The position numbers and the translations under genes are program-made. The notes under the pieces are model-generated. The model saw nothing but the letters and a program-made list of their open reading frames with translations. It ran no database searches and had not been told where the DNA came from. This document shows positions 1 to 9,305 of a stretch of DNA of 64,000 nucleotides, in pieces (the stretch's first letter is position 1; each line of letters opens with the position of its first letter). The stretch is from Pseudomonas benzenivorans (GTDB taxonomy: Bacteria > Pseudomonadota > Gammaproteobacteria > Pseudomonadales > Pseudomonadaceae): positions 3,534,001 to 3,598,000 of the forward strand of contig NZ_CP137892.1 of NCBI RefSeq assembly GCF_033547155.1, given 5' to 3'.

Positions 1-287
1 TCCGCCGGCAGGTTGTCCACCTCGTTGTCCAGCGCCATGGTAACCCGGCCGGTGTAGCTGTCGCGGTCCAGGTCGATGGCCGTGACCTTGCCGATGGTGA
101 CCCCGGCCATGGTCACCTTGGCCCGCACGGTCAGACCGGCGATATTGTTGAAGTGCGCATAGACCTTGTAGGTGTGGTCGCCGCTACCCAGGGTCAGGCC
201 ACTGACCCGCAGGGCCAGCAACAGCAGCGCCAGCAGGCCGGCGAGCAGGAACAGGCCGACACCTATCTCCAGTGTGCGGTTTTGCAT
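1..287 (-). CDS. mlaD: MlaD, MCE-domain lipid-binding subunit of the Mla transporter (partial, 3' end outside window)
   Basis: Only the first 95 codons are present; the rest lies beyond base 1. The protein starts [13 protein letters not shown], has one hydrophobic segment at about residues 8-26 (inner-membrane anchor) and then an MCE-type domain (FNNIAGLTVRAKVTMAGV, later a D-rich strand). MlaD hexamers sit in the periplasm on the MlaFE ABC transporter and pass phospholipids between the membranes. The ATG overlaps the mlaE stop by one base (TGATG), so the two genes are translationally coupled in the order mlaF-mlaE-mlaD. In Pseudomonas these genes are also called ttg2A-C. Identity is firm; length cannot be judged. 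Confidence 0.93.
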   Translation of the reverse strand, partial: MQNRTLEIGVGLFLLAGLLALLLLALRVSGLTLGSGDHTYKVYAHFNNIAGLTVRAKVTMAGVTIGKVTAIDLDRDSYTGRVTMALDNEVDNLPA

Positions 288-1084
288 CAGAAGTCTCCAA
301 ACATCAAAGCGGTCAGAATAAAGTCCAGGCCCAGCACCGCCAGGGAGGCGTAGACCACGGTACGGGTCGTGGCACGACTGATACCTTCGGACGTCGGTTC
401 GCAGTCATAGCCCTGGAACACGGCGATCCAGGTGACGACGAAGGCGAACACCAGGCTCTTGATCACCCCGTTGAGCACGTCCTCGCGGAAGGCCACGCTG
501 TTCTGCATGTTGGACCAGAAGGAGCCCTCGTAGACGCCGAGCCAGTCCACGGCGACCATCGCGCCGCCCCAGATACCGACCACGCTGAAGATCATCGCCA
601 GCAGCGGCATCGAGATGAAACCGGCCCACAGCCTCGGCGCGATGATGTACTTGAGCGGGTCGACGCCGATCATGGCCAGGCTGGATAGCTGCTCGGTGGA
701 CTTCATGTTGCCGATTTCCGCGGTCAGCGCCGAGCCGGCCCGGCCGGCGAACAGCAAGGCGGTCACCACCGGCCCCAGCTCGCGCAGCAGGGTCAGGGCC
801 ACCATCTGCCCGACCGCCTGCTCCGAACCGTAGCGGGCGAGGATATTGAAACCCTGCAACGACAGCACCATGCCGATGAAGATGCCGGAGACCACGATGA
901 TCGCCAGGGACATCACCCCCACCGAGTACAGCTGCTTGATCAGCAACTGCAGTGGGTTGCCCGCGGTACCGCGCCCGAATATCGCGTGCAGGAGAAACAG
1001 ACTCGAACGGCCGAGACTGGCCAGCACGTCGAGCCCGGCTCGGCCGAACAGGCGAATGCGCTCGAGCGGAGATGTCTTGCGCAT
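287..1084 (-). CDS. mlaE: MlaE, permease of the Mla phospholipid ABC transporter
   Basis: 265 residues with about five hydrophobic segments and the MlaE/permease hallmark region [17 protein letters not shown] at about residues 98-114, followed by [15 protein letters not shown]. It forms the inner-membrane core of the lipid transporter with MlaF (ATPase) and MlaD. The start is the ATG at 1084; mlaF ends on the same base, and the stop overlaps the mlaD start, so the three genes form one tight operon. Length is normal for the family. Nothing odd was seen. Confidence 0.95.
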   Translation of the reverse strand: MRKTSPLERIRLFGRAGLDVLASLGRSSLFLLHAIFGRGTAGNPLQLLIKQLYSVGVMSLAIIVVSGIFIGMVLSLQGFNILARYGSEQAVGQMVALTLLRELGPVVTALLFAGRAGSALTAEIGNMKSTEQLSSLAMIGVDPLKYIIAPRLWAGFISMPLLAMIFSVVGIWGGAMVAVDWLGVYEGSFWSNMQNSVAFREDVLNGVIKSLVFAFVVTWIAVFQGYDCEPTSEGISRATTRTVVYASLAVLGLDFILTALMFGDF

Positions 1085-1893
1085 CAGCGCCCCCCCAGTA
1101 GATCGTCGCGGTAGCTCACCGCCGGATAGTGGAAGGGCACCGGACCATCCGGCGTGCCCTGCATGAACTGACGCACCCGCGGGTTATCCGACTCCATCAG
1201 CTCGGCCGGAGTGCCCTGGCCCAGCACCTGGGTATCGCCGACTACATAGAGGTAGTCGGCGATGCTCGCGGTTTCCGCCAGGTCGTGGGACACCAGGATG
1301 CTGGTGATGCCCAAGGCATCGTTGAGCAGCCGGATCAGCCGCACCAACACGCCCATGGCGATCGGGTCCTGGCCGACGAAGGGTTCGTCGTACATGAGGA
1401 TCTGCGGGTCCAGAGCGATCGCCCGGGCCAGCGCCACGCGCCGCTTCATGCCGCCGGACAGCTCATCCGGCATCAGCTCGAAGGCGCCGCGCAGACCGAC
1501 GGCCTGCAGCTTCATCAGGACGATGTCGCGGATCATCTCCTCGGGCAGCTTGGTGTGTACGCGCAGCGGGAAGGCGACGTTCTCGAACACATCGAGATCG
1601 GTGAACAGCGCACCGCTCTGGAACAGCACGCCCATCTGCTTGCGCATGTCGAACAGCTCGCTGCGCGAGAGCGTGGGCAGGTTCACCCCGTTGACCCAGA
1701 CCTCGCCCTGGCTCGGCCTGAGCTCGGCGGCGATCAGGCGCAGCAACGTGGTCTTGCCGCAGCCGGAGGGCCCCATGATGGCCGTGACCTTGCCACGCGG
1801 AATGCGGATATCCACATTCTTGAAAATATCCCGGTCGCCCCGCCGAAAGCTCACGCCTTTCAGCTCGACCGCGTAGTGATTGTCGGCGCTCAT
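1084..1893 (-). CDS. mlaF: MlaF, ATPase of the Mla phospholipid ABC transporter
   Basis: 269 residues from the ATG at 1893 ([13 protein letters not shown]). The Walker A motif GPSGCGKTT is at 41-49, the ABC signature LSGGMKRR at 145-152, Walker B with YDEP at about 165-171, and the H-loop is in SHDLAETA. It energises lipid transfer by MlaE/MlaD at the inner membrane. The reading frame is open further upstream to 2124, but that extension has no similarity to the family and runs across the candidate promoter, so the internal ATG is preferred. It is the first gene of the mla operon and diverges from kdsD. Confidence 0.94.
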   Translation of the reverse strand: MSADNHYAVELKGVSFRRGDRDIFKNVDIRIPRGKVTAIMGPSGCGKTTLLRLIAAELRPSQGEVWVNGVNLPTLSRSELFDMRKQMGVLFQSGALFTDLDVFENVAFPLRVHTKLPEEMIRDIVLMKLQAVGLRGAFELMPDELSGGMKRRVALARAIALDPQILMYDEPFVGQDPIAMGVLVRLIRLLNDALGITSILVSHDLAETASIADYLYVVGDTQVLGQGTPAELMESDNPRVRQFMQGTPDGPVPFHYPAVSYRDDLLGGR

Positions 1894-1981
1894 CTGGACT
1901 CCTTGCGAACAGCCTCCCTGGTAGACGCCCTGCCCCGCTCCGGGGACACCACGCCAGCCGGATGGGCCGAAACAGCCGCGC

Positions 1982-2011
1982 ACTATATCACCGGGCAATT
2001 GCCGCGCCCAA
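1982..2011 (-). promoter_or_regulatory. Candidate sigma-70 promoter for mlaF
   Basis: On the minus strand TTGGGC (2011-2006) is followed after 18 bp by TATAGT (1987-1982), about 90 bp before the mlaF ATG. The -10 element is good and the -35 moderate. Position, just upstream of the first gene of the operon, supports it; no experimental evidence. Confidence 0.4.
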
Positions 2012-2080
2012 GCCACAGGCGGCTCGATGCTGCGGCACTGAGACGGCGACCACAGGATTCGAGGGTGAGCCCGCCACACT

Positions 2081-2105
2081 TTCCCGCTATAATCGCCGCC
2101 TTTTT
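2081..2105 (+). promoter_or_regulatory. Candidate -10 region of kdsD, near-identical to that of prfC
   Basis: A perfect TATAAT at 2088-2093 lies in TTTCCCGCTATAATCGCC, followed by GCC and a T-run, 36 bp before the kdsD ATG. The same block with one change (CCCGG for CCCGC) occurs before prfC at 54975. No convincing -35 is visible 17 bp upstream (GTGAGC is the best). The block probably starts the kdsD-lptB transcript. Confidence 0.5.
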
Positions 2106-2128
2106 CCTCGGCACGCCTCGACAATGCT

Positions 2129-3103
2129 ATGAATCAACCCAATGAGCTGATCAAGTCCGCCCAGCGGACCATCCGCCTCGAGCTCGAGGCGGTCGAAGAG
2201 CTGCTGCAACGGATCGACGGCGATTTCGTTCGCGCCTGCGAGCTCATCCTGGCCAGCAAGGGCCGGGTGGTGGTGGTCGGCATGGGCAAGTCCGGGCATA
2301 TCGGCAGCAAGATCGCCGCGACCCTTGCCAGCACCGGCACCACCGCCTTCTTCGTGCACCCGGCCGAAGCCAGCCACGGCGACATGGGCATGATCACCCG
2401 CGACGACGTGGTGCTGGCCCTGTCGAACTCGGGCTCGACCGCGGAGATCGTCACCCTGCTGCCGCTGATCAAGCGCCTGGGCATCCGTCTGATCAGCATG
2501 ACCGGCAATCCCGACTCGCCGCTGGCCAAGGCCGCCGAGGTCAACCTGGACGCCCGCGTGCCGAAGGAAGCCTGCCCGCTGAACCTGGCACCGACCTCCT
2601 CCACCACCGCCTCCCTGGTGCTCGGCGACGCCCTGGCCATCGCCCTGCTGGAGGCCCGCGGTTTCACCGCCGAGGACTTCGCCTTCTCCCATCCGGGCGG
2701 CGCTCTCGGCCGGCGCCTGCTGCTCAAGGTGGAGAACGTGATGCACGCCGGCGCCAGCCTGCCCCAGGTGCAACGCGGCACCTCGCTACGCGAGGCCCTG
2801 CTGGAGATGACCCAGAAAGGCCTGGGCATGACCGTGGTGCTGGAGGCGGACGGCCGCCTCGCCGGCATCTTCACCGACGGCGACCTGCGCCGCACCCTGG
2901 ATCGCGGCCTCGACGTGCGTGAGGCGCGGATCGACGAAGTGATGACCGCCCACGGCAAGACCGCCCGCCCGGACATGCTCGCCGCCGAGGCCCTGAAGAT
3001 CATGGAAGACCACAAGATCAACGCCCTGGTGGTGGTCGACACCGACGACCGCCCCATTGGCGCCCTGAACATGCACGACCTGCTGCGTGCCGGAGTGATG
3101 TGA
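2129..3103 (+). CDS. kdsD: KdsD, D-arabinose 5-phosphate isomerase
   Basis: 324 residues. It interconverts ribulose 5-phosphate and arabinose 5-phosphate, the first step of Kdo synthesis for LPS. A SIS sugar-isomerase domain covers about residues 35-170 (VVVVGMGKSGHIGSKIAAT; later SNSGSTAEIVTLLP), followed by two CBS domains at about 205-320. The length matches E. coli KdsD closely. It heads the kds-lpt operon; its TGA overlaps the kdsC ATG by one base. Context with kdsC and lptCAB makes kdsD, not the gut-operon paralogue GutQ, the right name. Confidence 0.95.
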   Translation: MNQPNELIKSAQRTIRLELEAVEELLQRIDGDFVRACELILASKGRVVVVGMGKSGHIGSKIAATLASTGTTAFFVHPAEASHGDMGMITRDDVVLALSNSGSTAEIVTLLPLIKRLGIRLISMTGNPDSPLAKAAEVNLDARVPKEACPLNLAPTSSTTASLVLGDALAIALLEARGFTAEDFAFSHPGGALGRRLLLKVENVMHAGASLPQVQRGTSLREALLEMTQKGLGMTVVLEADGRLAGIFTDGDLRRTLDRGLDVREARIDEVMTAHGKTARPDMLAAEALKIMEDHKINALVVVDTDDRPIGALNMHDLLRAGVM

Positions 3104-3627
3104 TGAATCCCGAACTGCAGCAACGCGCCCAGGCGGTGAAACTGGCGATCTTCGACGTGGACGGCGTGCTCACCGACGGCAAGCTGTACTTCCTGGTCGA
3201 CGGCAGCGAGTTCAAGACCTTCAACACCCTGGACGGCCATGGCATCAAGATGCTCATCGCCTCGGGCGTACGCACCGCCATCATCAGCGGCCGCAAGACC
3301 CCGGTAGTCGAGCGCCGCGCGCAGAACCTCGGCATCCAGCACCTGTACCAGGGCCGCGAGGACAAACTGGTGGTGCTCGACGAGCTTCTCGGCGAACTCG
3401 GCCTAAGCTATGAACAGGTCGCCTACCTCGGCGACGACCTGCCCGACCTGCCGGTGATCCGCCGGGTCGGCCTGGGCATGGCAGTGGCCAGCGCCGACGG
3501 CTTCGTCCGTCAACACGCCCACGGCGTGACCCAGGCCCGCGGCGGAGAAGGCGCCGCCCGCGAATTCTGCGAGCTGATCATGCGCGCCCAGGGCAGCCTC
3601 GACGCCGCCCAAGCCGCCTATCTATAG
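3103..3627 (+). CDS. kdsC: KdsC, Kdo-8-phosphate phosphatase
   Basis: 174 residues from the ATG at 3103 (MNPELQQRAQ); a GTG one codon earlier is possible but the ATG is coupled to the kdsD stop (TGATG). It is a small capless HAD phosphatase: the nucleophile motif DVDGVLTDG begins at D18, the SGRKT motif and GDDLPDLPVI metal-binding motif follow. It removes phosphate from Kdo 8-phosphate to give Kdo in the cytoplasm. Neighbours and length (the enzyme is a tetramer of about 175-190 residue chains) fit. Confidence 0.95.
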   Translation: MNPELQQRAQAVKLAIFDVDGVLTDGKLYFLVDGSEFKTFNTLDGHGIKMLIASGVRTAIISGRKTPVVERRAQNLGIQHLYQGREDKLVVLDELLGELGLSYEQVAYLGDDLPDLPVIRRVGLGMAVASADGFVRQHAHGVTQARGGEGAAREFCELIMRAQGSLDAAQAAYL

Positions 3628-3635
3628 AGTCCACT

Positions 3636-4205
3636 ATGCTGCGCAAACTGCTGAACCTCACCCTGTTCGCCGTCGCCGCCGCCCTGCTGGCCGCCGTCGG
3701 CTACTGGAACATCAGCCCCGAGAGCTTCTCCGACAGACCGGCACGGGCCGGCACGGACAACACCATCGATTTCTACGTGATCGGCGCCAACACCCTGCAG
3801 TACCAGGCCGACGGCAAGCTGCACTACGAGATGACCACCAGCAAGCTGGAACACATCAAGGCGACCGATATCACCCTGCTGAGCGAGCCTAACCTGCACC
3901 TCTATCGTGGTACTCAATACCCCTGGAAGGTCCGCAGCGTGCGCGGCGAGGTCGCCCCCGAGGGCAAGGAAGTCGAGTTGATCGACCAGGTGCGAGTCGA
4001 GCGCACCGACGCCAAGGGCCGTCCGACCATCCTCACCACCAGCCGCCTGACCGTATTCCCGGAGAAGGAATATGCGCAGACCCAGCAAGCCGTTAGAATC
4101 GACGCGGCCAATGGGGTGACCACGGCGCAAGGAATGAAAGCGTACTTGAACGACGGCAGGATGCTCCTGCAGTCCAACGTAAGAGGCCAGCATGAGGTTC
4201 GTTAA
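3636..4205 (+). CDS. lptC: LptC, inner-membrane LPS export protein
   Basis: 189 residues with an N-terminal hydrophobic anchor at about 4-22 and a periplasmic LptC/OstA-like beta-jellyroll beyond it. LptC accepts LPS from LptB2FG and hands it to LptA. It starts 8 bp after kdsC and its last 14 bases overlap lptA. Sequence conservation in LptC is low, so the call rests on length, topology, the YWNISPESF segment after the anchor typical of pseudomonads, and the position between kdsC and lptA. Confidence 0.92.
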   Translation: MLRKLLNLTLFAVAAALLAAVGYWNISPESFSDRPARAGTDNTIDFYVIGANTLQYQADGKLHYEMTTSKLEHIKATDITLLSEPNLHLYRGTQYPWKVRSVRGEVAPEGKEVELIDQVRVERTDAKGRPTILTTSRLTVFPEKEYAQTQQAVRIDAANGVTTAQGMKAYLNDGRMLLQSNVRGQHEVR

Positions 4206-4734
4206 AACCCTCCCCCTTCTGCTCAGTTTGAGCGCCGCGCTCGGAAGCGCCTGCGCCTGGGCACTGCCATCGGATCGCGAACAGCCGATCCGCGTGCAAG
4301 CCGACAGCGCCGAGCTGGACGACAAACAAGGCGTAGCGGTCTACCGCGGCGACGTCATCATCACCCAGGGCACCCTGAAGATCACCGGCGACACCGTGAC
4401 CATCACCCAGAATGCCCAGGGCGAGATCGAGATCTTCACCTCGGTAGGCAAGCCCGCCTATTACGAGCAGAAGCCGGCCGCGGACAAGCAGATCGTCCAG
4501 GCCTACGGCCTGACCATCCAGTACTTCGCCGCCAGCGAACGCATCGTGCTGATCGACCAGGCCAAGGTGATCCAGGAAGGCAACACCTTCGAAGGCGAGA
4601 AGATCGTCTACGACACCCGACGCCAGATCGTCAACGCCGGCCGCGCCACCGGCGCCCAGGTGTCCACGCCGCGACCGCGTATCGATATGGTGATTCAGCC
4701 GAAGAACAAACCAGCCGACCAGCAGGCGCAGTGA
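4192..4734 (+). CDS. lptA: LptA (LptH in Pseudomonas), periplasmic LPS bridge protein
   Basis: 180 residues. A signal peptide of about 24 residues ends at ACAWA/LPSD. The mature part is an OstA/LptA beta-jellyroll ([19 protein letters not shown]; later [15 protein letters not shown]). LptA polymerises across the periplasm to carry LPS from LptC to LptD. It overlaps the end of lptC by 14 bp and is followed by lptB within 2 bp. The C-terminal [11 protein letters not shown] tail looks disordered. Confidence 0.93.
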   Translation: MRFVKTLPLLLSLSAALGSACAWALPSDREQPIRVQADSAELDDKQGVAVYRGDVIITQGTLKITGDTVTITQNAQGEIEIFTSVGKPAYYEQKPAADKQIVQAYGLTIQYFAASERIVLIDQAKVIQEGNTFEGEKIVYDTRRQIVNAGRATGAQVSTPRPRIDMVIQPKNKPADQQAQ

Positions 4735-4736
4735 TA

Positions 4737-5462
<726 letters not shown>

Positions 5463-5521
5463 CAGCGGCTTTTCTCGACCGAACAGCAGCTAGCGCTAGG
5501 CAAACCACTCGAGACCGGGCA

Positions 5522-5527
5522 TATAAT
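5522..5527 (+). promoter_or_regulatory. Candidate -10 box for rpoN
   Basis: A perfect TATAAT (in GCATATAATTTGC) lies 69 bp upstream of the rpoN ATG in the lptB-rpoN gap. No clear -35 is present at 16-18 bp. A short GGCGCC-TC-GGCGCC hairpin follows at 5541-5554 in the presumed leader. Confidence 0.35.
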
Positions 5528-5596
5528 TTGCTTTCCTTGTGGCGCCTCGGCGCCCTGTAGTGGATCGCGCACAGACGCCGGTATAGAAGGTCTGCA

Positions 5597-7105
5597 ATGA
5601 AACCATCGCTAGTCCTGAAAATGGGCCAGCAGCTGACGATGACCCCGCAGCTGCAACAGGCCATTCGCCTACTTCAACTGTCTACCCTGGATCTGCAACA
5701 GGAGATCCAAGAGGCCCTGGAGTCCAACCCGATGCTCGAGCGCCAGGAAGACGGCGACGACTTCGACAACTCCGACCCCATGGCCGACGGCGCCGACACC
5801 CCATCCTCCGCCGACAAGCAAGAAGAGTCCTATCAGGAAGCCGGCTATCAGGAAAGCACGCAGAGCGTGGACAACCTGGAAGACGGCGAGTGGAATGAGC
5901 GCATCCCCAACGAACTACCGGTCGACACCGCCTGGGAGGACGTCTACCAGACCAGCGCCAGCAGCCTGCCGAGCAACGATGACGACGAGTGGGACTTCAC
6001 CACCCGCACCTCCAGCGGTGAGAGCCTGCAGAGCCACCTGCTCTGGCAACTCAACCTGGCGCCGATGTCCGACAAGGACCGCCTGATCGCCACCACCCTG
6101 ATCGACTGCATCAACGAGCAGGGCTACCTGGAAGAGAGCCTGGAGGAAGTGGTCGAGGCCTTCGACCCGGAGCTGGACATCGAACTGGACGAGGTCGAGG
6201 CGGTACTGCACCGCATCCAGCAGTTCGAACCGGCCGGCGTCGCCGCCCGCGACCTGCGCGAATGCCTGCTGCTGCAGCTGCGCCAACTCCCCGCCAAGAC
6301 CCCCTGGCTGAGCGAGGCCCAGCGCCTGGCAAGCGACTACCTCGACCTGCTCGGCAGCCGCGACTACAGCCAGCTGATGCGCCGCACCAAGCTCAAGGAA
6401 GACGAGCTGCGCCAGGTCATCGAACTGATCCAGAGCCTCAACCCGCGGCCCGGCTCGCAGATCCAGTCCGGCGAGCCGGAGTACGTGGTGCCCGACGTCA
6501 TCGTACGCAAGCACAACGAGCGCTGGCTGGTGGAGCTGAATCAGGAAGCCATGCCCCGCCTGCGGGTCAACCCGCAGTACGCCGGCTTCGTCAAACGCGC
6601 CGACTCCAGCGCCGACAACACCTTCATGCGCAACCAGTTGCAGGAGGCGCGCTGGTTCATCAAGAGCCTGCAGAGCCGCAACGAGACCCTGATGAAGGTC
6701 GCCACCCAGATCGTCGAACACCAGCGCGGCTTCCTCGACTACGGCGACGAGGCGATGAAGCCGCTGGTGCTGCACGACATCGCCGAAGCCGTGGGCATGC
6801 ACGAGTCGACCATCTCGCGGGTCACCACGCAGAAATTCATGCACACCCCGCGCGGCATCTACGAACTGAAATACTTCTTCTCCAGCCACGTCAGCACCGC
6901 CGAAGGGGGCGAATGCTCATCCACCGCCATCCGCGCGATCATCAAGAAACTGGTGGCCGCGGAAAATGCAAAAAAGCCGTTGAGCGACAGCAAGATCGCT
7001 GGTTTACTGGAGGCACAGGGCATTCAAGTGGCCCGCCGTACGGTCGCCAAATACCGTGAGTCCCTCGGTATAGCGCCCTCCAGTGAGCGCAAGCGGTTGG
7101 TGTAA
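5597..7105 (+). CDS. rpoN: RpoN, RNA polymerase sigma-54
   Basis: 502 residues. The Q/L-rich region I ([19 protein letters not shown]) at residues 9-27 contacts the activator; an acidic linker follows at about 48-120; the core-binding and DNA-binding domains come next, ending in the RpoN box [10 protein letters not shown] near residue 480-490. It directs transcription of nitrogen, motility and many other genes with enhancer-binding proteins. It heads the usual rpoN-hpf-ptsN-rapZ-ptsO cluster. Length is typical. Confidence 0.97.
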   Translation: MKPSLVLKMGQQLTMTPQLQQAIRLLQLSTLDLQQEIQEALESNPMLERQEDGDDFDNSDPMADGADTPSSADKQEESYQEAGYQESTQSVDNLEDGEWNERIPNELPVDTAWEDVYQTSASSLPSNDDDEWDFTTRTSSGESLQSHLLWQLNLAPMSDKDRLIATTLIDCINEQGYLEESLEEVVEAFDPELDIELDEVEAVLHRIQQFEPAGVAARDLRECLLLQLRQLPAKTPWLSEAQRLASDYLDLLGSRDYSQLMRRTKLKEDELRQVIELIQSLNPRPGSQIQSGEPEYVVPDVIVRKHNERWLVELNQEAMPRLRVNPQYAGFVKRADSSADNTFMRNQLQEARWFIKSLQSRNETLMKVATQIVEHQRGFLDYGDEAMKPLVLHDIAEAVGMHESTISRVTTQKFMHTPRGIYELKYFFSSHVSTAEGGECSSTAIRAIIKKLVAAENAKKPLSDSKIAGLLEAQGIQVARRTVAKYRESLGIAPSSERKRLV

Positions 7106-7244
7106 GGCGACACTCAAAGGAAGACCGATCAACAAACAGAACCCGACCCAGCCAAGCCTTCCCCTAAACGGCCCGCGTAACCGGCCCAGGGAGCCCCATG
7201 CCGGAGTCGCTGTTGATGAGTCTTCCACGCCAAGGTGTTCCCGC

Positions 7245-7264
7245 GGCAGGCTCGACAGCCTGCC
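7245..7264 (+). other. Hairpin in the hpf leader
   Basis: An 8-bp perfect stem (GGCAGGCT / AGCCTGCC) with a CGAC loop ends 30 bp before the hpf ATG. No U-tract follows, so it is not a terminator. It could affect mRNA stability or translation of hpf. The rest of the 189-bp rpoN-hpf gap shows no other clear signal. Confidence 0.4.
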
Positions 7265-7294
7265 TCATAAACACGGCAACAAGGAGAAAGCGGT

Positions 7295-7603
7295 ATGCAA
7301 GTCAACATCAGTGGACATCAGCTGGATGTGACCGACGCCCTGCGCGACTACATCGACGAGAAACTCAATCGACTGGAGCGCCATTTCGACAAGATCACCA
7401 ACGTGCAGGTCACCATGGAGGTCGAGAAGCTTAAGCAGAAGATCGAAGCGACCCTGCACATCGCCGGCGGCGAAGTGGTCGCCAACGCCGAGCATGACGA
7501 CATGTACGCCGCCATCGACCTGCTCACCGACAAACTCGACCGACAACTCATCAAGCACAAGGAAAAGCAGCTCGAACGCCAGCAGGGCGCCATGGCCCGC
7601 TGA
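7295..7603 (+). CDS. hpf: Short ribosome hibernation promoting factor HPF
   Basis: 102 residues, the short form with only the N-terminal beta-alpha-beta-beta-beta-alpha domain (MQVNISGHQLDVTDALRDYI). It binds the decoding centre of the 30S subunit and, with RMF, stabilises inactive 100S ribosomes in stationary phase. A strong AAGGAG lies 10-15 bp before the ATG. It sits between rpoN and ptsN as in other pseudomonads. The tail KEKQLERQQGAMAR is basic and probably flexible. Confidence 0.95.
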   Translation: MQVNISGHQLDVTDALRDYIDEKLNRLERHFDKITNVQVTMEVEKLKQKIEATLHIAGGEVVANAEHDDMYAAIDLLTDKLDRQLIKHKEKQLERQQGAMAR

Positions 7604-7618
7604 CCTCGCTCACCTCCC

Positions 7619-8083
7619 ATGATCCGACTCGAAAACATCCTGACCCCCGGCCGTTCCCTGGTGAACGTGCCGGGCGGCAGTAAGAAGCGCGTACTCGAAC
7701 AGATTGCCAACCTGGTGGCACGCGAGCTGCCCGAGCTGGACGGCCAGGACATCTTCGAAAGCCTGATCGCCCGCGAAAAGCTCGGCTCCACCGGCTTCGG
7801 CAACGGCATCGCCATCCCGCACTGCCGCCTGCCCGGCTGCAGCGCGCCGATCAGCGCTCTGCTGCGCCTGGATGCGCCGGTCGACTTCGACGCCATCGAC
7901 GGCGCTCCGGTCGACCTGCTGTTCGTCCTGCTGGTACCCGAGGCGGCCACCGACGAGCACCTGGAACTGCTGCGCCAGATCGCCAGCATGCTCGACCGCA
8001 GCGACGTGCGCGAGCGCCTGCGTCAAGCACAAGGCAGCGACTCCCTGTATCAGGTCGTGGTGGACATACAAAGCAGCCGTTAG
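7619..8083 (+). CDS. ptsN: PtsN, nitrogen-PTS enzyme IIA
   Basis: 154 residues. The phospho-acceptor is H68 in GNGIAIPHCRL, exactly the position known for PtsN of related species. It is the final acceptor of the PtsP-PtsO-PtsN chain and acts as a regulator (potassium, carbon/nitrogen balance, PHA) rather than a sugar transporter. It lies 15 bp after hpf and 9 bp before rapZ, so it is probably co-transcribed. Confidence 0.96.
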   Translation: MIRLENILTPGRSLVNVPGGSKKRVLEQIANLVARELPELDGQDIFESLIAREKLGSTGFGNGIAIPHCRLPGCSAPISALLRLDAPVDFDAIDGAPVDLLFVLLVPEAATDEHLELLRQIASMLDRSDVRERLRQAQGSDSLYQVVVDIQSSR

Positions 8084-8092
8084 GACTCCCTC

Positions 8093-8950
8093 ATGCGCCT
8101 GATCATCGTCAGCGGTCGCTCCGGCTCCGGCAAAAGCACCGCCCTCGATGTCCTCGAGGACAACGGCTTCTATTGCATCGACAACCTCCCCGCCGGCCTG
8201 CTCCCGGAACTGGCCGAGCGCGCCCTGCTGCACACCGAGCTGCTGCATCCCCAGGTGGCGGTCTCCATCGATGCCCGCAACCTGCCCAGCCAGCTCAAGC
8301 GCTTCCCCGAACTGCTCGCCGAAGTCCGCAGCCGCCATATCCAGTGCGACGTGCTCTACCTGGATGCCGACGAGGAGACCCTGCTCAAGCGCTTCTCCGA
8401 GACGCGCCGGCGCCACCCCCTGACCAACGCGCAGCGCTCGCTGGCCGAGGCCATCGCCGACGAGAGCCAGCTGCTCGGGCCGATCATCGACCTGGCCGAC
8501 CTGAAGGTCGACACCACCCACCTCAACCTCTACCAGTTGCGCGACAGCCTCAAGCTGCGCCTGCTCAACCAACCGGAACCGGGCACCGCCTTCCTGGTCG
8601 AGTCCTTCGGTTTCAAGCGCGGCATGCCGGTGGATGCCGACCTGGTGTTCGACGTGCGCTGCCTGCCCAACCCCTACTGGAAGCCCGACCTGCGCGACTA
8701 TTCCGGCCTCGACCAGCCGGTGGCCGAGTACCTGGCGGCCCAGGCCGATGTCGAGGAGATGTTCCAGGACATCCTCGCCTACCTGAACAAATGGCTGCCG
8801 CGCTTCGCCGCCAGCAACCGCGCCTATGTCACGGTGGCCATCGGCTGCACCGGCGGCCACCACCGCTCGGTGTACCTGGCCAATCGCCTGGGTGATACCC
8901 TGAAGCCCACCTTGAAGAACGTTCAGGTTCGCCACCGCGACCTCAGCTAA
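8093..8950 (+). CDS. rapZ: RapZ, RNase adapter and nucleotide-binding protein
   Basis: 285 residues. The Walker A motif GRSGSGKST is at residues 8-16 and the conserved C-terminal region [12 protein letters not shown] is near residue 245-257. In enterobacteria RapZ targets the sRNA GlmZ to RNase E to control glucosamine-6-phosphate synthase; the role in pseudomonads is less defined. It lies between ptsN and ptsO, the standard place. Confidence 0.95.
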   Translation: MRLIIVSGRSGSGKSTALDVLEDNGFYCIDNLPAGLLPELAERALLHTELLHPQVAVSIDARNLPSQLKRFPELLAEVRSRHIQCDVLYLDADEETLLKRFSETRRRHPLTNAQRSLAEAIADESQLLGPIIDLADLKVDTTHLNLYQLRDSLKLRLLNQPEPGTAFLVESFGFKRGMPVDADLVFDVRCLPNPYWKPDLRDYSGLDQPVAEYLAAQADVEEMFQDILAYLNKWLPRFAASNRAYVTVAIGCTGGHHRSVYLANRLGDTLKPTLKNVQVRHRDLS

Positions 8951-8962
8951 GGAAACACCGCA

Positions 8963-9235
8963 ATGCCCTCCCGCGAAATCACCATCATCAACAAGCTGGG
9001 CCTGCACGCGCGTGCCGCGGCCAAGTTTGTCGGCGTGGCCGGCCGCTATCCCTGCAAGGTCAAGGTCGGCCGCGCCCCGGAGAGCCTGGTGGACGGCAAG
9101 AGCATCATGGCGGTGATGATGCTGGCCGCCGGCAAGGGTACGCCGATCCACCTGCACACCGAAGGCGAGCAGGATCACGATGCCCTGGAGGCGCTGGTCG
9201 AACTGATCAACAACTACTTCGACGAAGGCGAATAG
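8963..9235 (+). CDS. ptsO: PtsO (NPr), HPr-like phosphocarrier of the nitrogen PTS
   Basis: 90 residues with the HPr active site GLHARAA and phospho-histidine H15. It relays phosphate from PtsP to PtsN. It starts 12 bp after rapZ and is the last gene of the cluster; the hairpin at 9252-9287 follows 16 bp later. Confidence 0.95.
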   Translation: MPSREITIINKLGLHARAAAKFVGVAGRYPCKVKVGRAPESLVDGKSIMAVMMLAAGKGTPIHLHTEGEQDHDALEALVELINNYFDEGE

Positions 9236-9251
9236 CCAGGCGCCCAATAAA

Positions 9252-9287
9252 AAGAGGGGCTGCCCGTTGCCGCGGGCAGCCCCTCTT
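9252..9287. terminator. Bidirectional intrinsic terminator between ptsO and pmbA
   Basis: A 14-bp perfect stem (AAGAGGGGCTGCCC / GGGCAGCCCCTCTT) with an 8-nt loop separates convergent ptsO and pmbA. On the minus strand it is followed by TTTTTATT, a strong terminator for pmbA; on the plus strand the U-tract is short. Confidence 0.85.
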
Positions 9288-9305
9288 GCGTTGCGCGGTC
9301 GGCCG

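Noticed and set aside
1894..2124. N-terminal extension of mlaF upstream of its ATG
   Set aside because: Open frame only; no similarity to ABC ATPases, and it would cross the candidate promoter.
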